Shown here piece by piece: positions 57,089 to 64,000 of a stretch of DNA of 64,000 bases. The translations under genes were made by a program, and so were the position numbers. Source of the DNA: Canna indica (Eukaryota > Streptophyta > Magnoliopsida > Zingiberales > Cannaceae). The first letter of the stretch is position 1; each line of letters begins with the position of its first letter. The notes below the pieces were generated by a model. It did no database searches, was not told where the DNA came from, and was given only the letters and a program-made list of their open reading frames with translations. The stretch covers positions 24,174,001 to 24,238,000 of the forward strand of contig CP136897.1 of the NCBI GenBank assembly GCA_034359265.1. Direction: 5' to 3'.

Positions 57089-60000
57089 CTACTCCGTTAT
57101 GATTTCAGGCAATTGTATACTTCCACTTGAACAACAACTATGTTTCTTCGCACATGCCTTCCGGTAGCTCCTACAGCATCCACCGGGCTCTCTTCTTCCT
57201 AATATACCTTGTGAAGATGAACATTCTTTCTCCTTCTCATACTCATATTTATTGGTCAAAAAACATCCATCATTCTTGTGTGAAGATAAGCAGTCTTTTC
57301 CCGTCCCGCAGTTGTTTTCAGTGGTCATACAAGATCCATCACTCTTTTGATTTGTTCGGTTCTCACATGTCATTTTCCTATCATGACCATCTTTTACACT
57401 ATCAGGCTTTTGGCTGCATGTCACACTTGTACAACAACTCTGTTCTTGGAAGCCACCACTGTTATGCTTGAATTCGGTTATTGATATCAGGTGCTCTTGA
57501 GTTGAACCGATTGCATTCGTGGTTGACTCCTGGCAATAGTGAGAATGATCTTTTGATTCTGCTGGATGAGCATGGTTCATGTAGTGGTCCTGTACTTTAT
57601 CATCCTTGTCTTCCTTGTGATTATGGCAAACATGCTTATTCTGACATCTTGACTTGTAGTGAGATTGGCTTGGTGATTCTGCGTGATGATCTCGGTTCGT
57701 GCAATGATCATGCAAATTTTCATCCTTCTTCTGGACATGGCAACCATGTTGATCCTGACACTGTAAACTGTGATGAGAATGAAGTAATTCTGACTGATGA
57801 TCATGGCTCATGCAATGATCATGCTTTTTTTCATCTTTGGCTTTCTTGTGATCACAACACTTGTGCTTATTCTGACACTGTAAAGTATGATTCGGTGATT
57901 CTTCCTGATGATGTTGATTCATGCAATGGTCATGCATTCTTTCATACTTGTCATTCCCGTGATCATGACAATCATGTTTTCCCCGACATCTTAAAATGTT
58001 TTGTTGCCCACATACGCCCGTGCCACAATGCTCTGTATGCTTGGGCTTTCCCATGATCTTTTTGTGAGAAGAGCCACAACATTTTTCCTTTGAAGATGTT
58101 TTTGTTTGCAAAAGCATCATGCTGTTCAATATTACTACAAGGCATGTACCAACATCAGCTAGGACGGCTGCCCAAAGAAGTGGATACCCAGCAAATGCAA
58201 TAGACATAATGGCAATTTTAGTCACCACTGAGAATATAATATTTCCGATGATCTTAAAACGTGTCTTCCTTGCAAGCCTGATGGCTTTTGGGATCTTGCC
58301 GATGTCATTTGACATGAGGGTTATGTGACCGGTCTCTGTAGCAACTGCAGAACCTGAGATTCCCATCGAGATCCCAACATTTGCCAGGGCTAATGCAGGT
58401 GCATCATTCATCCCATCACCAACCATTGCTGTATGTCCTTCTCTAGACTTGAGGTCACCAATCAATTTCACCTTGTCTTCTGGTAGAAGCTCTGCATGAA
58501 CTTCTATATCATGATTTAACTATTGTACCACAGAAAACAAAAAATAAAACAAAGTGTCAGAAGTGCATGGATATCAAGTGTCTTTCACAAGCATGTTCTA
58601 CGAAGATGCTAGATAAAATTCATATCAAATGTTTATTTTTCTCAAGATTTAGAAGGTTAGAAAAAAACCTATACATTTTTATATTCTAAAGATGAGCAGA
58701 AGAAAAAGTACCTGTCTTTGTGCATGCACTGCTGCTTCTGTGCTATCTCCAGTAAGCATTGCAGTTTTGATGCCTAATAACTTTAACTCCTTCATAGCTT
58801 CTGCAGCCCCTCTGCGGCAGGTGTCAGCAAGGGTATAAGTCCCAATTGCTACTGTGTCCAAGAACACATAACCGAAGGTCACACCTTCCCTTATATTCTT
58901 TGTGTCTGGAACTGAAATTTTCAGGACGAGATGTCATTGCAAATTTTGAAATACTTTAAGATATGTTAACAGTATCTCACTGTTCCAAAAAGGAAAGTTA
59001 AGCTGTCTTTAGAAGGCAGGTAGTCAAAGTCTCAAATAACATATTCAATAGCTTTGTTGGAATAAAAGGAATTATGTTCTCAGTGGAGACACCTATTTTC
59101 TAATTTCTAATTAAAATTTCATTGTGGATAATATAATTTGAACAAATAATTTTTTTTCTATAGTCATACTCTGAAGTATAGATTCCCGAGATTTAGATGA
59201 TATTATTATCAAAAAGAAACTATACAGGTGCAACACAATTAAATCATCTATTATCAATTTTTTAAGGTTATACAATTGAGAGTATATGATTCTACCTGTG
59301 TCACATGAAGCCCTTGCTGCTATTCTTTTGTTCCCTACGTAAACGTTTCTCCCCTCTATTTCTCCATGTATTCCCTCTCCAGGATAAATGTGAAATTCTT
59401 TTACGCACTCTGGTTTTGGTTCAATGGAATATGATCGAGCATGCTGAACAAATGCAGCTGCCATTGGATGGCTTGATTTACTCTCAATGCTTGAAACCCT
59501 GAAAAGTAGTGAAACTTCCAGTCACATTCTTGTGTTTGTGTAAATAGTAATCTTCATAGTCAAGTAAAAAAGCAGAAAAGGCTTTCTCACAAGTATAACA
59601 TGAATGCAACAAGCCTGCCCTTCAATCTTGATAATCACATTGGTTGGTTAATTGTTTCTTTTTTCTCATTATTCTTGTTTCTAAACAATGTTCCAAGTAC
59701 TTGCTACAATTTTTAAGGATAATTATCTCCCAATGAATATAAGACAAACAAGATTAGTATATCCTACTTTAGCCTACTCTTACCAGTATATTAGCTCGTT
59801 CACAGTGACCTTGCTGCCTAGTGATTGAAACTCAACTATAGAGAACTCTCCCCTTGTTATCGTCCCTGTCTTGTCAAATGCCACCACTTTTGTTTTGGCC
59901 AGGGCTTCAAGAACATCCCCACCTTTTATGAGGAGCCCAATCCTCGCTGCCTTCAGGAGTGCACAAAAAGTTGCCACAGGCGTGGACAGCACCAGCGAAC

Positions 60001-61885
60001 ATGGGCATGCACTCACAAGAAGGACCAGTGCCAATTGGAACCATCTTCTGGGCTTTCTAACTCTCATTAGCAAAGGAACTAATGCAACTGCTGCAGCGAT
60101 CACCACCACAGCTGCATAGAATTATAGACGAAGATGAGAAAGAATCTTTCGAGCAATGATGATTTGATTAATTCTGCAGTAGATATAACAGGGTGTTTAT
60201 TACTTATGCACACAGAGATTGCTGACCTGGTGTGTAATATCTTGTGCAGGAGTCTATCAATCTCTGTGTGCTTGACCTGCTATTTTGTGCTTCTTCCACC
60301 AATCTTGTCATTTTAGCAACGGCAGAATTCTCTGAAAGAGCAGTTGTTCTGACAGTGATATAACCTGCAATGCCTCATACAGAGCATTATATATAAACTT
60401 ACTGAAGCGTCCAGCAGAGAAATTAAGTTTAACAACTTGAGAATCGATGATCATGATACCATCTATGTTAAGTGTGCCAGCCCAGACCAGGGAGTTGGCT
60501 TGCTTGGTTACAGGAAATGACTCTCCTGTAAGGCTTCTCTCATCAACCTCACTTTGACCATCAACTACAATGCCATCAATTGGAATTAATTCTCCAGCTT
60601 TGACTGCAATGATGGTATTAATTTCGACTTCTTCAACATCCACAACTTGGCCTGTTTCAGCCAGGACAGCCTTTTGAGGAGCCATGCTCATCAGTGATGA
60701 CATGCCAGCAGTAGCCTGCAAGTTACTCCTTTCAGATCTTAAAACCTTCTTCGCTTAGCATGTTTTATTGTGCTGTTCTCAAGTAAAGGAAAAAAGGAAC
60801 ATACTCTTTCCACATGAAATCTAGTCAGTTATCACTTTGCTTTAATTAATATTCGTTTGTAGGATCCAAGCATGCCATTATGAAATTTAAGAGCACTCTT
60901 TAATTATGTTTTATTCAACTATAATTACAAGTTGTGAAAAACATGAATAGTGAAGTATTATGTTTGGCAAGCCCTTGATTCCAACCATAAATTTAATTGA
61001 TGTTGGAATGGGAGTTAAAAGAATAACCTTATGGCTGGCCCTTGATTCCAACCATTCAGCAATTGTGAACAGGAACACGATGAAGGCTGCTTCTGAGTAG
61101 TCCGCGAGTGCAATTGCCCCACCAACTGTCCAAAGACACCAGCAAATAGGTAATCATGGCCATAATAGTTTTGGTTGCACATATAATATTTATATAAATT
61201 TGGTTGAGTCTCAATAAGATTTAGTTGTTTGGTTTGGTTCGGCTTGGTTCAGTTTATTAAAAAGTTAGGAAAAATATTCCATCTTTCCACTCATTTCAAA
61301 AACCTGCTCTGTTTACAGGAAATGGAATACCTGCAATTAGCATGAGGATGTTTATGTCGAGTGTAAGCTTGCGAACTGCTGCGATCCCTCTGAAAATGAT
61401 GGGTTTGATGCCGACCAAAACCGCTGCGACCGCGAACCATCTCAGAGGATGGAAGAAGTGCTTGAATAATGAGACCACAAGCAGCACTCCACAAGCCAAT
61501 ATGTATGGACTTGGCCACTTCTTGGCCAGCTTTGCTGAGCCATATGCCCTAATTGTAGCTTCAAGCCTTGCCTGGTTCAATGCCTTCACTGATACAACCA
61601 AAGCAAATAAGTAGTTGAGACATTGCATAGATTGCATTGCAAGAAGAATCACATGGATGTTAAGGATGAACTCATCACTTGCTTACCTATTTCATGCTGT
61701 GAGATGAGGAGGTTGTCATGGACTACAATGACTGTCTTTGACGGGACAACTACTGAGACCTTGTGGACTCCATTTAAGGGCTTCAGTATCTTCTCAATCA
61801 AGGGCACTTCAGAGGTGCAGCAGATGCCCAACACATCAAAGTAGCTCTTCTGGTACTTGCCTTTCTTCTTGTCTTCTTCCCCCAT
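57089..61885 (-). CDS. HMA2/4-like: Zn/Cd-type P1B-ATPase (HMA2/HMA4-like) with long Cys/His tail
   Basis: Nine exons: 61885-61687, 61588-61331, 61125-61028, 60715-60460, 60364-60227, 60111-59784, 59498-59296, 58911-58712, 58519-57089. The joined frame gives 1036 residues without a break. The N-terminal metal-binding domain carries GICCTSE (20-26), the signature of the zinc/cadmium HMA2/3/4 group. TGES (248-251), the transmembrane CPC motif (352-354), DKTGT with phosphorylated Asp396, HP (436-437) and GDGMNDAP (594-601) are all present, with hydrophobic segments consistent with eight membrane helices. The tail from about 698 has 40 His and 31 Cys in 330 residues, five CC pairs and four tandem units (737 to about 888). 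Known relatives pump Zn2+/Cd2+ across the plasma or vacuolar membrane; tail length favours HMA2/HMA4 over short HMA3 forms. Start is the ATG at 61885. A 5' UTR intron ending near 61921 is possible. Confidence 0.95.
57536..57991 (-). repeat. Four tandem ~114-bp units coding for His/Cys-rich repeats in the ATPase tail
   Basis: Units begin at codons 57991, 57880, 57763 and 57649 (minus strand; residues 737, 774, 813 and 851), with periods of 37, 39 and 38 residues. Consensus: (R/Q)CQ-x-KH-x-C then HDHCM...H and ES...H. The fourth unit has lost the Cys of HDHC (QDHY). Confidence 0.85.
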
Positions 61886-62569
61886 CAATCCTTTATTAAT
61901 CAGCCTCTCTTTAATTTTACACCTGAAGTTAATGAAGCACTGTATATTAAATAAATACCATCAAATGGATTGAACTCCCTTATTATATTTATATACATAT
62001 ATCAATGCATTTGCTCCTATTTTCAATATTGTGCAAATTTATGCAGCAATGCATGAAGAAGAAGAAAGAATTGAAGGAGTGAAACAAAGAGAAATGGTGG
62101 CAAAACTGCAAATGGGGCTTTTCTGATAGTTGAATCTTGACCGCTCATCTGAAGTAGCTCAGAATCTGAGCCATTCATCTTGATTCAAACTTATTGATTT
62201 GCAATCTTAACAAGTCGAATGATTCTGCTCCAGGTTGACAAGTGCACGGCTTGGGTGCAAAATTTCTTTAGGATATCATTGCGCGCATCTGCAACTACAT
62301 GATAAAGAAGAATGAAACCAACCTTGAGCAGGAGGAAGAAGATGACCACAAGCTCCCCGAAGCGACTATGGTTTGGTGCTCTCATCACCTTGAATACAAT
62401 CCCTTCAGAACATTTCAATGCACTTGCTATAATACTTTGCATAAATACAAATCACAAGGAATGAAAGGAAAGGGCGATGAATTATTTGATGAATATATTT
62501 TTTTTTTGATTAAAAGCATAGTATTCGATTCATAGTTATTTGATGAATATATAGAACAACAAAATTGAT

Positions 62570-62610
<41 letters not shown>

Positions 62611-62640
62611 TCTTGTTCCAAGTGGTTTCCTATGTTTTGG
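61886..62640 (-). promoter_or_regulatory. 5' region of the P1B-ATPase gene
   Basis: Noncoding. On the minus strand AACTTCAG|GTGTAAAATT just upstream of the start looks like a splice acceptor (exon from about 61921), so a 5' UTR intron is possible. A GA/CT run (about 62572-62603) could belong to an upstream leader exon. Not proven. Confidence 0.4.
62572..62603. repeat. GA dinucleotide microsatellite
   Basis: About 16 GA units in the 5' region of the ATPase gene. Confidence 0.9.
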
Positions 62641-64000
62641 AGCATTCAATTGGAAAAAGAGTCGAATTAAGAGAGCATGTGTCCTTCACTGACGAGAGAG
62701 AGCTGGTGTTTGATTAAAAGAGAGAATAGCATGTTTCCTGCTTTGATTTGAGAGAGGTGGTGTTTGCTTTTATAATATGCTAAAAGAATTTGTGCCTTAA
62801 TGGGCATTGCAATGGCTTGTCGCTTATAGTGGACATGGCAAAAATAGAGTACTATATAATAAACAAGATTAATGTGTAATGGTCACTTAACATACCAAAA
62901 TTATTAGTGGGCTCCAAGTAGATGCCAAATTCTTGTCCCTTTTTAAAAATCTTTTTCATAAATGCCATTTATATTATTCTATCATATAAAGCTTATGGAA
63001 GCTTTATTTTCCTTTGTTTATGCTTACACCTCCTTATTTGATGCATGCTCATTGGTTCCTATCTAAACCCTAATAACAAGTTTGTTCCTGGTTATTGATA
63101 ATATAGAGTAATAATACTAAAGATACTTGTAAAGAATTACATTTATATATAAAACACCAATATGATTCATTGTTAGGTCAATCCATAAAATGAGCATGAT
63201 TGTATTTACATTCTTAATCAATTTCGGCTGAAGTTAATTAACATCTAAATTTGTAGGAAACTTATCATAAATAGATACCCATATTATTGAATATATTATC
63301 GTGTTTTATTAGATACTGATAACATTTTCAAATTTAAACTTGATCAAATTATCTTGATGATCTACACTGCTCCTACTAAAAGGTTGATAGAATCATTTTT
63401 CTTTTCTTTTTTTTACTCATGATTTCTTCCATGGTTACTAATATTGGATTAACTTTATCAATTATTGTTCATAGAATGGGAGAGGGTTCACATGAAAAAT
63501 TGGTCATCATGCATTTTCTTAGAACAAGGCATGAGCTTTTGCCTGTCTCTTTTTAGAGAAAGAAGGCAGGCATGGAGCTTTACATGCCTTTAGACAAGCA
63601 ACAAACCCCCCCCCCTTAGTAACCCCCCATGCAAAGCCTACTAATCCATGTGGACTTAAAGTCACACTTTTGAGCAGGGAAAAAGGTCATGAGGCATATT
63701 TCTCATGCATGCCACTACCTCTTATTGGCCACACCTCTTCATCCACAAAAGACAAAAATTAATATCTTACAATTAAATAATATGATAAGTTAATTGTATT
63801 TTGAGTCATAATCATGTCAAAAACAAAACATATTATGTCAATTCAATTGTTACTCATCTATATATATTAAGACATTATTATAAATACTTAAAATTACTTA
63901 AATCTTATCATTCCAAATTTTATTATTTTCTTAGATAATTTATTATCATTTTGCTACTACTAAAGTTGAATATTGAATAAATGAGTAATTAGATATTTAA
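62641..64000. other. AT-rich sequence upstream of the ATPase gene, nothing recognised
   Basis: No coding frame, no transposon ends and no RNA gene seen. A short C-run is present near 63607-63616. Confidence 0.5.

Noticed and set aside
57536..57991. Regularly spaced repeats that might suggest a CRISPR array
   Set aside because: Units are 111-117 bp tandem coding repeats inside a plant gene, with no spacers; no cas genes or prokaryotic context exist.
57127..58056. Long plus-strand open frames rich in Cys/His across the ATPase tail
   Set aside because: They are antisense to exon 9 of the ATPase, whose minus-strand frame is continuous from the catalytic core to the stop. The apparent composition is a mirror of the His/Cys codons.

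Overview
The window is nuclear DNA of a flowering plant. The evidence is spliced genes with GT-AG introns, a plastid-type biotin carboxylase, a plant P1B heavy-metal ATPase, a GAMYB-type R2R3 MYB gene with a miR159-like target site, and nested plant DNA transposons (CACTA, MULE, hAT, MITEs) and LTR-like repeats. The sequence does not settle the species; the GC-rich MYB exons hint weakly at a monocot.

The first 44.7 kb are a transposon-dominated block around one apparently intact gene, a two-exon MYB at 14372-15669. A LINE ORF1 relic (about 2068-2462) is cut by CACTA-1 (2463-7360). A large repeat family, R1, follows (copy 1 about 7359-11496). Downstream of the MYB, R1 copy 2 (15962-29218) carries a MULE (16603-22343, itself hit by a hAT MITE), a hAT MITE (22493-22934), a degenerate hAT element (23529-26654), a captured MYB tail (26941-27117) and a further MITE. 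Two broken MYB paralogues follow. One is split by an LTR-like element with TG..CA ends (30604-37122), which is itself split by CACTA-2 (32101-36893). A RING E3 ligase gene fragment and CACTA-3 (about 38697-44635) close the block. Six insertions (MULE, hAT, two hAT MITEs, CACTA-2, LTR-like element) have recognisable target-site duplications, so their nesting order can be read.

The last 20 kb are ordinary genic DNA with two minus-strand genes whose introns and frames resolve base by base. One is a 16-exon plastid biotin carboxylase (45144-53334; 528 aa). The other is a 9-exon Zn/Cd-type P1B-ATPase (57089-61885; 1036 aa) with a long Cys/His-rich tail containing four tandem units of 37-39 residues. 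About 3.4 kb between them holds nothing recognisable. The two genes have unrelated jobs: fatty-acid synthesis in plastids and metal export at a membrane.

Most worth a second look: a long foldback with 55-bp perfect arms just upstream of the CACTA-2 transposase start, kept in diverged form at the same place in CACTA-3; complementary internal deletions in CACTA-1 and CACTA-2; a MULE with a convergent second gene coding for a GRF-type zinc finger; a MYB 3'-exon fragment between 56-bp direct repeats; and the repeated metal-binding tail of the ATPase. No CRISPR, tRNA, rRNA or prokaryotic feature was seen.
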